64,000 nucleotides of DNA from Roseomonas sp. (GTDB lineage Bacteria > Pseudomonadota > Alphaproteobacteria > Acetobacterales > Acetobacteraceae): positions 186,001 through 250,000 of the forward strand of contig JADCER010000005.1 of NCBI GenBank assembly GCA_020249925.1. Reading direction: 5' to 3'. The notes beneath the pieces were generated by a model. The model did not search any database and was not told where the DNA came from. It saw only the letters and a program-made list of their open reading frames with translations. Below, one piece after another: positions 10,544 through 20,166 of the stretch. The translations under genes were made by a program, and so were the position numbers. The stretch's first letter is position 1; the number at the start of each line of letters is the position of its first letter.

Positions 10544-11386
10544 CTAACCCCGCCGCGCCAAAGCCGCTTCCAGCGTATTTTCCAACAGGCAGGCAATGGT
10601 CATGGGGCCGACACCGCCGGGGACAGGCGTGATGGCCCCCGCATGGCCCACAGCCTCGGCGTAGGCGACATCACCCACCAGCTTGCCATCGGGCAGGCGA
10701 TTAATGCCGACATCAATCACCACCGCACCGGGCGCAATCCAATCGCCGCGCACCATTTCTGGCCGACCGGCCGCCGCGATCAGGATTTCCGCCCGCCGGC
10801 ATTCCGCCGGCAGATCCCGCGTGCGGGAATGGGCGATGGTCACCGTGCAATCCGCCCCCAGAAGCAATTGCGCCATGGGCCGCCCGACAATCTGCGACCG
10901 CCCCAACACGAGCGCCCGCGCGCCCCGCAGCGCCACGCCCGATTCCGCCAAAAGATGCATCACCCCGCGCGGGGTGCAGGGCACCAGGCCAGGCTCGCCC
11001 GCCGCTAGCCGCCCGGCATTGAGCGGGTGAAAGCCATCCACATCCTTGGCTGGGTCCACCGCGGCAATCGCGGCCTCGGCCCGGATATGACCGGGCAGGG
11101 GAAGCTGCACCAGAATGCCATCCACGGCGGGGTCGGCGTTCAGCCTGGCGATTTCGGCCAGCAGGGCCGCTTCGCTGGTGCTTTCCGGCAGGTGGGTGGT
11201 GGCGCTATCAAACCCTGCCTCCGCCGCCGCGCGGTCCTTGTTGCGGACATAAACGCCGCTTGCGGGGTCATCGCCCACGCGCAGCACCCGAAGCCCCGGC
11301 TTGAACGAAAGCCCAGCGATACGCTCGGCCAAGCCAGCGCGAAGCCTTGCGCCAAGCGCCTTGCCATCAAGAATGCGTGCAGTCAT
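10544..11386 (-). CDS. folD: Bifunctional methylenetetrahydrofolate dehydrogenase/methenyltetrahydrofolate cyclohydrolase
   Basis: [60 protein letters not shown]. Confidence 0.97.
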   Translation of the reverse strand: MTARILDGKALGARLRAGLAERIAGLSFKPGLRVLRVGDDPASGVYVRNKDRAAAEAGFDSATTHLPESTSEAALLAEIARLNADPAVDGILVQLPLPGHIRAEAAIAAVDPAKDVDGFHPLNAGRLAAGEPGLVPCTPRGVMHLLAESGVALRGARALVLGRSQIVGRPMAQLLLGADCTVTIAHSRTRDLPAECRRAEILIAAAGRPEMVRGDWIAPGAVVIDVGINRLPDGKLVGDVAYAEAVGHAGAITPVPGGVGPMTIACLLENTLEAALARRG

Positions 11387-11428
11387 GCCTGGGCCTTGAT
11401 CCTTGGGATGGGAAGCGCCGTGGCGCCG

Positions 11429-11734
11429 TTATCGGCCAAAGCTGCTGCCCAAAAGCCCGTATTGGATTTCCGCCAGCAGAATACGCGCCGCCTGCAACAA
11501 CAGGATCAGAATGACGGGCGAGATATCAATGCCGCCCAGATTGGGAATGAAGCGCCGGATGGGCCGTAACGCCGGTTCGGTCAGCCGATGGAAAAAATCC
11601 GCAATCGCCCAGACCGCGCGGTTGCGCGTATCCAGCACATTGAAAGCAATCAGCAGCGACACCACCGCCCCGATAATCAGCGCCCACACAAAAAGGCTGA
11701 GCGCCGTGTCAACCAGCCAGAATAACGCGTGCAT
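11429..11734 (-). CDS. YggT family membrane protein
   Basis: Two TM segments with LTEPALRPIRRFIPNLGGIDISPVILILLL. Confidence 0.9.
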   Translation of the reverse strand: MHALFWLVDTALSLFVWALIIGAVVSLLIAFNVLDTRNRAVWAIADFFHRLTEPALRPIRRFIPNLGGIDISPVILILLLQAARILLAEIQYGLLGSSFGR

Positions 11735-11890
11735 GAAGCCTCCTGCCGCCCCCGGGCGCTGCCGCGCAGCTTCGCGGCCCGGAAGGATTAGCCCCTATAT
11801 CTTGAAGAAGGGTTCAGGCTGCAAGGCCCCCGTTGTGGAAGGATGATCCGGGGTGAAACTGATGCCTTGGCGCTGCCTTGACTTTACCCG

Positions 11891-11997
<107 letters not shown>

Positions 11998-12078
11998 GAT
12001 CACCCCAAAATGCAGCGCTCTCAAAGCTGATGCTTAGCGTTTTTGTGGTGCGGTCTTTGCCATACTGGGCTCAGCAGA

Positions 12079-12903
12079 TCACTTGGCGCGGAACCGTTGC
12101 GCCAGTGATCGAATATGGCCTAGCAGACGTGAACGGAAGTTCTTTTTGGGTTTTCCTGGCGTGATATTGAATTTCTTGCGGTAAAGACGGCTCACCTCCC
12201 CGCCAAGCTCCCCGAAATGGTGCCTGAACCTTTCTACATCCTTGGCGGCCACCTCGGGGTGCAGCAGTGGCGCGATTTTTGGGGCGATCACGGGCCCCAC
12301 AGCCAGAACGCCAAGTCCATGACCGTGGTGGAAGTCAAAATGCGGGTATTCTGATATCAATTCGGCCCAAAGCCGCCAAACGCCAAAAGCCTTGTCCCTC
12401 ACTTCCGTATCGTGAAAAAGGACCACGCCCTTGTCGGACATTTTCGGAAGCCAAGAGTGAAAATCATGGGAGACCGCCTCATAGCTATGAAAGCCATCTA
12501 TGTGAAGCAGGTCTATTGATCCATCGGCGAATAATGGAAGGGCTTCATCAAATGTCCCACGCGTCAAGGTTGAGAACGCGCAGTACTTCTGATTGAGCCT
12601 CTCCACCTCGGCAAATACGTCTTCGTTGTAAAGACCGGCGTGTTCATCACCTTTCCAGGTATCAATGGCAAAACACTTCCCGGGGTTTGCGCGCCTTAAA
12701 TTGGCTTGGCAGAAGGCCATGTAGGAAACGGCGCGATGCGTTCCCAATTCCACAAAAACACGCGGCTCGAGTGCAGCCATCAACCAAGCGGCGAAGGGCG
12801 TATGTTCCAGCCATGCGCTTTCAACGATATGTTCTGGGATCCAATCCCTGTCGTTATGCAGCAGCGATGATAACGCATCCGGTAACGTGTTCAGTTTGGC
12901 CAT
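12079..12903 (-). CDS. Class I SAM-dependent methyltransferase
   Basis: FVELGTHRAVSYMAFCQA motif I-like, LLHIDGFHSYEAVSHDFHSWLPKMSDKGVVLFHDTEV; ATG at 12901-12903. Confidence 0.8.
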   Translation of the reverse strand: MAKLNTLPDALSSLLHNDRDWIPEHIVESAWLEHTPFAAWLMAALEPRVFVELGTHRAVSYMAFCQANLRRANPGKCFAIDTWKGDEHAGLYNEDVFAEVERLNQKYCAFSTLTRGTFDEALPLFADGSIDLLHIDGFHSYEAVSHDFHSWLPKMSDKGVVLFHDTEVRDKAFGVWRLWAELISEYPHFDFHHGHGLGVLAVGPVIAPKIAPLLHPEVAAKDVERFRHHFGELGGEVSRLYRKKFNITPGKPKKNFRSRLLGHIRSLAQRFRAK

Positions 12904-13008
12904 TCCGATCCCATTTTTCGGTTCACTCAATCACACGTGATTTAAGTTAGCGTTTTTCAGGCTTTGTGTCAGCAATGTCGAGAGCCGACCTGCTCATAAC
13001 GAGGCCTC

Positions 13009-13115
<107 letters not shown>

Positions 13116-13131
13116 AGTTCTCCTGACCAGC

Positions 13132-13164
13132 TGAAAAAGAAAAAGCCCAGCAATAGCCGGGCTT
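13132..13164 (-). terminator. Rho-independent terminator, probably for rpmE
   Basis: On the - strand AAGCCCGGCTATTGCTGGGCTTTTTCTTTTT: hairpin followed by a U tract, about 80 bp downstream of rpmE. Confidence 0.75.
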
Positions 13165-13242
13165 GGTCCGCATGATCGCTTGGCGCAGCACTGCGTGACC
13201 CGCTTGTGCGGGCCACGATGACGAAGCTGCGATTGGCGGCTT

Positions 13243-13473
13243 TCAGTCCTTCTTGCGCGCGCCAATGCCGGCGAAGCGCTTGTTGAACTTCGCAATCTGA
13301 CCGCCCGTGTCAATGATGCGCTGCTGGCCGGTCCAGGCCGGGTGCGACTTCGGGTCAATGTCCAGGCGAATGGTATCGCCCGGCTTGCCATAGCAGGAAC
13401 GGGTCTTGAATTCGGTCCCGTCGGTCATGATGATGTTAATCTCATGATAAGCGGGATGGATATCGGACTTCAT
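13243..13473 (-). CDS. rpmE: 50S ribosomal protein L31
   Basis: [49 protein letters not shown] is diagnostic. Confidence 0.97.
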   Translation of the reverse strand: MKSDIHPAYHEINIIMTDGTEFKTRSCYGKPGDTIRLDIDPKSHPAWTGQQRIIDTGGQIAKFNKRFAGIGARKKD

Positions 13474-13619
13474 GGCGCATGCTCACAATAAATGGGCCGC
13501 CGATGCCGACCGGCCGCCTAGGGAGCGGGGGCTATAGGGGATCAGCCCGGCCAAGGCAAGCCAGTGGTTGACCGGGGCCGCGCACAGGGCCAAGGGTTCG
13601 GCCCCGGTATCGCAAAGGT

Positions 13620-14483
13620 ATGGCGCGCGTGAGCCTCAATATCCTCTCCATCCAATCCTGGGTCGCCTATGGCCATGTCGGCAATGCAAGCGCCATTTTC
13701 CCCCTCCAGCGCCTGGGGGCAGAGGTCTGGGGGGTCCATACGGTGCAATTCTCCAACCATACCGGCTACGGCGCCTGGCGCGGCCAGGTCTTTGGCGCCG
13801 ATCTGATCCGCGAATGCGTCACGGGGATTGAAGAAAGGGGCGTGCTGCCCCGCTGCGATGCCGTGCTGTCGGGCTATTTGGGCTCGGCCGAGATCGGTGC
13901 GGCGGTGCGTGATGCGGCGCTCAAGGTGAAGGCCGCCAATCCCAAGGCGCTTTGGTGCTGCGATCCGGTGATTGGCGATACTGTGCCCGGCGTTTTTGTC
14001 CGCCCCGGCATTCCGGAATTCCTGCGTGATCAGGCGCTGCCGGCGGCCGATATCGCGACCCCCAATCAATTCGAATTGGAATGGCTGACCGGGCAGGCGA
14101 TCACCAGCCTGGATACCGCCAAGGCCGCGATCACCGCGCTGCAAGCCAAGGGGCCGCGGATTGTGCTGCTGACCTCGCTCCGCACTGAAGCGACCGGGGA
14201 GGATGAGATTGAATTGCTCGCGGCTGAGGGCGGCGGGTTTTGGCGGCTACGGACGCCCATGCTGCCGCTATCGGTGAATGGTGCGGGTGACGCGATTGCT
14301 GCGCTATTCCTGTTTCATCGCCTGCAAAGCGGCGCGGCGGCGCCGGCGCTGGAAGCGGCGGCTTCCAGCATTTTCGGCCTGCTGAGCCAAACGCTTGCGG
14401 CGGGTGCGCGTGAATTGCAGGTGGTGGCGGCGCAGGCGGAAATCACCGCGCCGACACGGCGCTTCAGGGCGGAGGCGTGCTGA
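13620..14483 (+). CDS. pdxY: Pyridoxal kinase
   Basis: ILSIQSWVAYGHVGNASAIFPLQRLG, CDPVIGD, TPNQFELEWLTG, VNGAGDAIAALF. Confidence 0.94.
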   Translation: MARVSLNILSIQSWVAYGHVGNASAIFPLQRLGAEVWGVHTVQFSNHTGYGAWRGQVFGADLIRECVTGIEERGVLPRCDAVLSGYLGSAEIGAAVRDAALKVKAANPKALWCCDPVIGDTVPGVFVRPGIPEFLRDQALPAADIATPNQFELEWLTGQAITSLDTAKAAITALQAKGPRIVLLTSLRTEATGEDEIELLAAEGGGFWRLRTPMLPLSVNGAGDAIAALFLFHRLQSGAAAPALEAAASSIFGLLSQTLAAGARELQVVAAQAEITAPTRRFRAEAC

Positions 14484-14520
14484 GAGGCGGCGGCCCCTTC
14501 GCTTTAATCTGTCACGAAAC

Positions 14521-15198
14521 TTAAGCCCGGCCTGGGTTTGCCAATATCCCTGTCTCTCGGGCGACGGCCAGAACGGCTTTAGCGGGAACGCCCACCCAGG
14601 TTGCGGCATCCGGCGCCGGGGCGGTGGCGAGCCAATCGCCCACGATCCGATAGCCAAGCGTATAGCCAAGCCAGCATGGAAGGCGCCCATTCCTGCAATA
14701 GAACCAATCGGCATGGTTGTAGTCAGATGAAGCTAGCAAAGCCTCATCCGGCAAATGCGCGCGCAGGGTTGCCTCATCCATGGCGTTTTCCCAAGGCTCA
14801 GGTGCGGTACCGAAAAGCTGTTCAACGAAACGCCCTGCCAAGCCTTCGCTGACCAAGGCTTCACCAAGGGTTTCTCCATAGCCGATGGCGGCATTGCGCA
14901 TGCAATGATGCGCTTCATGCGCGACCAGTCGGCGCAAGGCGCCATCCTTCAAAGAAGGTTCGAGATTTCGATTGCCGGGATCAATACTAAGGTCGAAGAG
15001 ATATTTGCCCCAGGCAGTTCCGCCCATGCCGATGACCGGGATGACCTGCCCCGGTCGGCGCCTGATCAATATGTCAAGCTTGCAGGGCGGCATAAGACGC
15101 GCGATCGCAGTCCTGGCTGCCTCAACTTCGGCGTTAATGACATCTCGCCAGAGGGTCAGTTCGCCCCCCGCTTCCAGCCAGTGCAAGCGCCAATCCAT
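14521..15198 (-). CDS. DUF2268-like putative Zn-dependent protease
   Basis: VAHEAHHCMR (HExxH) and ETLGEALVSEGLAGRFVEQLFG. Confidence 0.72.
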   Translation of the reverse strand: MDWRLHWLEAGGELTLWRDVINAEVEAARTAIARLMPPCKLDILIRRRPGQVIPVIGMGGTAWGKYLFDLSIDPGNRNLEPSLKDGALRRLVAHEAHHCMRNAAIGYGETLGEALVSEGLAGRFVEQLFGTAPEPWENAMDEATLRAHLPDEALLASSDYNHADWFYCRNGRLPCWLGYTLGYRIVGDWLATAPAPDAATWVGVPAKAVLAVARETGILANPGRA

Positions 15199-15427
15199 GC
15201 AGAAACCCTAGAGAACGATGCTCAGGCGGAAATGCTACTGTCCCCACCATCCCGGATCCCGCCAATTCTACCGAAAAACTCCGCAATAGCTCGTGGAGAT
15301 TTCATTACGAAATCTTATTCTGCTAACCATGCCCATGCCTTGCGGCCAAGTCGTGCTCTTGCGCCGGTCGTGATGCGTCACCTTGGCTCAGTGAAGGAAA
15401 AGGGGCGGACTGTGCGCCCCCCTTACT

Positions 15428-15871
15428 TCAATGCATGAAACTCCGCGTCACATAGGCCTTGAGCGCTTCAACATCATGTTCCTGCTTGGCGAAGCGGAAC
15501 TTCACCAAATCGCGAATGCTGACAATGCCAAGCAGGGACCCATCGGAATCGCATACCGGCAAATGCCGGAAATAGCCCTGATCCATGATCTCCAGCGCCG
15601 CTTCCACCGGCGTATCGGCCCCAACCATGATGACTTCGCGCGTCATGATTTCCTCAGCGGCCAAGCACCGGACGCCGTTGCGCCGATCCGCGACGGCTTT
15701 CACGATATCGCGCTCACTCAAGATGCCGGCGACCTGACCTGACGCGGTCACGATCAGCACGGCCCCGATGCGGCGCGCCGCCATAATGCGGGCGATTTCC
15801 ACGACCGGCGTTTCGGGGGTGACGGAGATGGCGGCATTACCTTTCTGCCGCAGAACTGCTGCTATTGTCAT
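15428..15871 (-). CDS. CBS-domain protein
   Basis: Tandem CBS pair: VVEIARIMAARRIGAVLIV...GILSERDIVKAV and ALEIMDQGYFRHLPVCDSDGSLLGIVSIRDLVKF. Confidence 0.92.
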   Translation of the reverse strand: MTIAAVLRQKGNAAISVTPETPVVEIARIMAARRIGAVLIVTASGQVAGILSERDIVKAVADRRNGVRCLAAEEIMTREVIMVGADTPVEAALEIMDQGYFRHLPVCDSDGSLLGIVSIRDLVKFRFAKQEHDVEALKAYVTRSFMH

Positions 15872-16106
15872 GGCCGGAGGCCTCCTGTTTCGAGACTCTG
15901 CCAGCCCACCTCATCCTTCTGGCGCCTTTTGAGCGCTTTGTGCCGGAATCGCAAGCACTGAATCGCCGGAAGATGAAGCATTGCGCACCGCATAAGCCCT
16001 TTCGGGCGGTAATCGGCGCTTGCCTTGCCCCACGCCCGCATGCCAGCCTTCCCCCGGAACGCCGGAAAACGGCCCGTTTCCTTCATGGAACCAGGGAGAG
16101 ATCATC

Positions 16107-17096
16107 ATGACCCTTCAAACCTCACGCCGCCTGTTGCTGGGCGCCGGGCTTGCCGCCCCCTTCATCCGCACCGCGTCCGCGCAAACCACGCTGGAATGGG
16201 TGGCGGGGTCCGTGGGTGGCGGCTGGTACACCATGGCGGCGGGGCTTTCTTCCCTGATCCGGGAGGAAAACCCTGATCTGCAAATCCGCGTCGTGCCTGG
16301 CGGGGGCCTCGCCAATTCCACGCGCATCAATAACGGCCAATCCCAGATCGGTTGGGGGATTGATGCCTTTGCGGCCTCCGCCGTGCAGGGGATCGAGCCC
16401 TATAACGCCAAGCATGAAAGGCTGCGCTGCCTAGGCACCGGCTATTCGCCGACCGAACATCACTTCCTCCGCCATCGCGGCGCGGGGCCCGAGGATATGC
16501 GCGCCATCCTGACGCAGCGCGGCCTGAAGATCGCAGCACCGCAGCGCAGCAGCACGGATGAAATGACGCTGCAGCGTATTCTGCGTTTCCTTGGCACCAG
16601 TCCGGACAAGATCAGGGCGGAAGGCGGGCGCTATTTGAACGGCTCCTACGCCGATATCGCGGCGGCCTATAATGATGGGCAGGTGGATTACCTTTATGCC
16701 GCGCTCGCGCGCCCGGCAGCGATTTTCACCGAAATCGCGCAAGGCCGCCGCGGCGGGCATATGGTCGCCTTCCCGCAGGATGTGCGCGACCATCTGCAAA
16801 GCCAATATGCCTATGCGCAGGGTATCCTGCCGGGGGCGACCTATCCCGCGCTCATGACCGGCGATGTGCCGGTAACCATGATGGATAGCGTGATCCTGGT
16901 GCATGAAAGCGTGCCGGATGATGTGACCTTCCGGATCACCCGCACCCTGATCCGCAACCGCGGGCAAAGGCTGATTTCCATCCATGCCAGCATGGGTGCC
17001 TGGGACCCGGCGAAATCCGTGCAATATCGTGGCGTGCCCCTGGCGGGTGGTGCGGTGCGCGCCTTCCGCGAAGCCGGCGTCAATCCGCCTGCATGA
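16107..17096 (+). CDS. TAXI family TRAP transporter solute-binding subunit
   Basis: Tat-like SRRLLLGAGLAAPF leader, GSVGGGWYTMAAGLSSLIREENPDLQIRVVPGGGLANSTRINNGQSQIGW. Confidence 0.92.
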   Translation: MTLQTSRRLLLGAGLAAPFIRTASAQTTLEWVAGSVGGGWYTMAAGLSSLIREENPDLQIRVVPGGGLANSTRINNGQSQIGWGIDAFAASAVQGIEPYNAKHERLRCLGTGYSPTEHHFLRHRGAGPEDMRAILTQRGLKIAAPQRSSTDEMTLQRILRFLGTSPDKIRAEGGRYLNGSYADIAAAYNDGQVDYLYAALARPAAIFTEIAQGRRGGHMVAFPQDVRDHLQSQYAYAQGILPGATYPALMTGDVPVTMMDSVILVHESVPDDVTFRITRTLIRNRGQRLISIHASMGAWDPAKSVQYRGVPLAGGAVRAFREAGVNPPA

Positions 17097-17131
17097 TGAA
17101 GCTACCGCGCTGGCTATAAGGTAGGCACGCC

Positions 17132-19024
17132 ATGCGCGCGCTTGATGGGTGGTTGAAAAGCGCCATCACGCTTTGGATGGCGGGATGGGCGGCCCTGCAT
17201 CTTTATTTCGGCGGCTTCGGCTTTCCGGAGCCGATCGAAATGCGGAGCCTGCATCTGCTGGTCTTCACGCCGCCGCTTTTCCTGCTTTACCCCGCGTTTC
17301 AGAAGCACTCACCCAAGCACCGGCCAAGCCTGTTTGATTGGCTTTGGGCATTGGCCGCTGCCGCGCCGCATTTATGGGTTTTCGTGCATGCGGGCGCGGT
17401 GAATGACCGCATGGAATATGTGGCCCCCTTCACGCCGCTGATGCTGACCCTTGGCATTGTCTGTCTGGTGACAATGCTGGAAGCGATCCGCCGCGCCGTT
17501 GAACCGGGGCTGGCCTGGATGGTGGCGGGCTGCCTGCTTTACATGTTCATCGGCCACCATCTGCCGGGTGTGCTTAACACGCGCAATTTCAAATTGAATG
17601 AGATCATTGAAGCCGCCTGGCTGGTGCCAACGGCGGGCGGCGTTTATGGCCCGCTGACAGGCATTGTTGCGACCACCATCGCCGTCTTTATCCTGTTCGG
17701 TGCCTTCATGCAGGGCAGTGGGACGGGGCGATTGTTTTCCAATCTGGGTGCCGCCGTGGCCGGACGCTATAGCGGCGGGCCGGCCAAGGTTGCTGTTGTG
17801 ACCTCAGGACTTTTCGGCACCATGAGCGGGTCTTCGGTGTCCAATGTGATCACCACCGGGGCCATGACCATTCCGCTGATGATGCGCGTGGGTTACCGCC
17901 CGGCGGTTGCGGCCGGCATTGAAAGTGCCGCTTCTGTGGGTGGTGCGCTGATGCCGCCCGTCATGGGCGCCGCCGCCTTTGTGATGGCCGAGATCACCAA
18001 TATCCCCTATGGCGATATCATCAGCGCGGCTGCGATTGGCGCCGTGATGTATTACTTCGCGATCCTGGCGGCAGTGCATTTTGAGGCGAAGAAGCTCGGC
18101 ATCGAACCCATGGCGCTCAAGGATATTCCCGCCTGGCGTGAGGTGCTGCAGGATGTGCATCTCGTGCTGCCGATTGGCTTGCTGGTTTATCTGATGACAG
18201 AACGTTGGAGCGGCAATTACGCCGCTTTCTGTTCGACCTTGGCGATGATTGGTGTTTCGTTGCTGCGCGCACGCACGCGTATGGGCTGGCGGCGCATTCT
18301 GGATAGTTTTGCCGATGCGGGCTTCACCATGGCGCCGCTCGCGGTTTCCATCGCGGGCGCTGGCGTGGTGGTCTCGGCACTTACGGCAACCGGCATGGTG
18401 GTGGCCTTTGGCGGTATCATCAAGGATTTGTCGGCGGGCAATCTTGCGCTGTTATTGGTGCTGCTTTGTGTGACGGTTTTGGTATTGGGTCTCGGCATCC
18501 CCACCACACCATCTTACATCATTGCGGCGGCGATTGGTGTGCCGCAGGTTTTGGAATTGGGCCGACCGCTTGGCATTGATGTGCTGCAAGCGCATCTGTT
18601 TGTCTTTTATTTCGCGGTGATTGCGGATGCGACACCGCCCGTTGCCGCGGCCGCCTTCGCCGCGGCTGCCATCGCCAAGGCAAGCCCGACGATCGCGAGT
18701 GTCCATGCCTCCCGCTTCGGGATTGCCGGTTTCACCGTGGGCTTTGCCTTCATCTATGATCCGGGGATCATGCTGCGCGGCAGTTTTTTTGATATCGCGA
18801 CCGCGACACTGATTCAGCTCTCAGCACTGACACTGATCACATCAGCCTATGCGGGGTATTTGTTGCGCCCCATGGGCTGGGTCTTGCGCTGGGCCATGGG
18901 TCTTGTCGGCCTCGCGGCGGCCTTCTTGCATCTGCTGCCTGATACGCAGCGCCTATTGCTGGCGCTTGGCGTGCTTTGTGGTGTTGCCCTGTGGCAGCGC
19001 CTCAGCAAGCCTTTGCCTGTATGA
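17132..19024 (+). CDS. TRAP transporter fused permease subunit
   Basis: About 630 aa, many TM segments; GTMSGSSVSNVITTGAMTIPLMMRVGYRPAVAAGIESAASVGGALMPPVMGAAAFVMAE and GLGIPTTPSYIIAA. Confidence 0.94.
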   Translation: MRALDGWLKSAITLWMAGWAALHLYFGGFGFPEPIEMRSLHLLVFTPPLFLLYPAFQKHSPKHRPSLFDWLWALAAAAPHLWVFVHAGAVNDRMEYVAPFTPLMLTLGIVCLVTMLEAIRRAVEPGLAWMVAGCLLYMFIGHHLPGVLNTRNFKLNEIIEAAWLVPTAGGVYGPLTGIVATTIAVFILFGAFMQGSGTGRLFSNLGAAVAGRYSGGPAKVAVVTSGLFGTMSGSSVSNVITTGAMTIPLMMRVGYRPAVAAGIESAASVGGALMPPVMGAAAFVMAEITNIPYGDIISAAAIGAVMYYFAILAAVHFEAKKLGIEPMALKDIPAWREVLQDVHLVLPIGLLVYLMTERWSGNYAAFCSTLAMIGVSLLRARTRMGWRRILDSFADAGFTMAPLAVSIAGAGVVVSALTATGMVVAFGGIIKDLSAGNLALLLVLLCVTVLVLGLGIPTTPSYIIAAAIGVPQVLELGRPLGIDVLQAHLFVFYFAVIADATPPVAAAAFAAAAIAKASPTIASVHASRFGIAGFTVGFAFIYDPGIMLRGSFFDIATATLIQLSALTLITSAYAGYLLRPMGWVLRWAMGLVGLAAAFLHLLPDTQRLLLALGVLCGVALWQRLSKPLPV

Positions 19025-19049
19025 AATTCATCATTCCGGGAGGATCATT

Positions 19050-20072
19050 ATGAAAGCCAAATTCCTGCTTGCCTTCGGCCTGATCGCCGCGCTTCCGGCC
19101 TTCGCGCAACCGGTGCAACAAGGCCCGACGGTGGCCGCCATTCGCGCGCGCGATGCGCTGATTTGCGGCGCGCATCCCGGCGCGCCGGGCTTTGGTGTGA
19201 TTGATAGCCAAGGCGTCAATCGCGGGCTTGATGCCGATACCTGCCGCGCGGTCGCCGCCGCCATTCTGGGTGATGCCAATAAGGTGCGCTGGGTGGTGCT
19301 GTCTTCCCAGGCGCGCCTGCCTGCCTTGCAATCGGGGCAGGTGGATATGCTCTCTCGCACCACCACCTGGTCCCATACGCGCGATACCGCGAATGGGCTC
19401 AATTTCACCGCGGTGAATTTCTATGATGGGCAGGGCTTCATGGTGCGGGTCGCCACGGGTGCGAAGCGCGCCACTGATCTGGCGGGTGCCACGATTTGTG
19501 TCACCGCCGGCACCACCAATGAATTGAACCTGGCGGACTGGGCGCGTACCACCAATACGCGCATCCAGCCCCTGGTGTTCGAACAGAATGAGGAAACGCG
19601 CAACGCCTATAATAACGGGCGCTGCGATGCCTATTCCACCGATGCCTCCCAGCTTGCCGGCATCCGTAGCGCGCTGCGTAACCCGGCCGAACATGTGGTG
19701 CTGCCCGATATCATCTCAAAGGAACCTTTGGCGCCGGCGGTGCGCCATGGCGATGACCAGTTCTTCGATATCGTGCGTTGGACGGTCTTTGCCTTGATCG
19801 AGGCCGAGGAACTGGGCGTCACTCAAGCCAATGTGGATCAGATGCTGAATAGCCCCAATCCTTCCATCCGCCGCTTGCTTGGTGTTTCGGGTGATCACGG
19901 GCCGCTGATGGGCATTGATCGGCGCTGGGCCTATAACGCCATCAAGGCGGTCGGGAATTATGGCGAAATTTTTGAGCGCAACCTCGGCAAGGGCTCACCG
20001 ATTGGCCTGCCGCGCGGCTTGAATGATTTGTGGACGCGTGGCGGCCTGATGTACGCGCCGCCGATTAGGTGA
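19050..20072 (+). CDS. Amino-acid ABC transporter substrate-binding protein (AapJ-like)
   Basis: Signal peptide MKAKFLLAFGLIAALPAFAQ; GFGVIDSQGVNRGLDADTCRAVAAAILGD, TWSHTRDTANGLNFTAVNFYDGQGFMV. Confidence 0.9.
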   Translation: MKAKFLLAFGLIAALPAFAQPVQQGPTVAAIRARDALICGAHPGAPGFGVIDSQGVNRGLDADTCRAVAAAILGDANKVRWVVLSSQARLPALQSGQVDMLSRTTTWSHTRDTANGLNFTAVNFYDGQGFMVRVATGAKRATDLAGATICVTAGTTNELNLADWARTTNTRIQPLVFEQNEETRNAYNNGRCDAYSTDASQLAGIRSALRNPAEHVVLPDIISKEPLAPAVRHGDDQFFDIVRWTVFALIEAEELGVTQANVDQMLNSPNPSIRRLLGVSGDHGPLMGIDRRWAYNAIKAVGNYGEIFERNLGKGSPIGLPRGLNDLWTRGGLMYAPPIR

Positions 20073-20106
20073 GGTGACGGGGCGCGGCGAAGATAACCGC
20101 CGCGCC

Positions 20107-20166
20107 TTTTTGTTGGTCGCATTTTCCGAGCCGCCAAGTGAAGCCACTTGGCTTGCAAACGCCCTA
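20107..20166 (+). repeat. Dispersed intergenic hairpin element, copy A
   Basis: TTGGTCGCATTTTCcgagccGCCAAGTGaagcCACTTGGCttGCAAACGC. Perfect 8-bp inner stem; outer stem partly degenerate. Confidence 0.85.
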
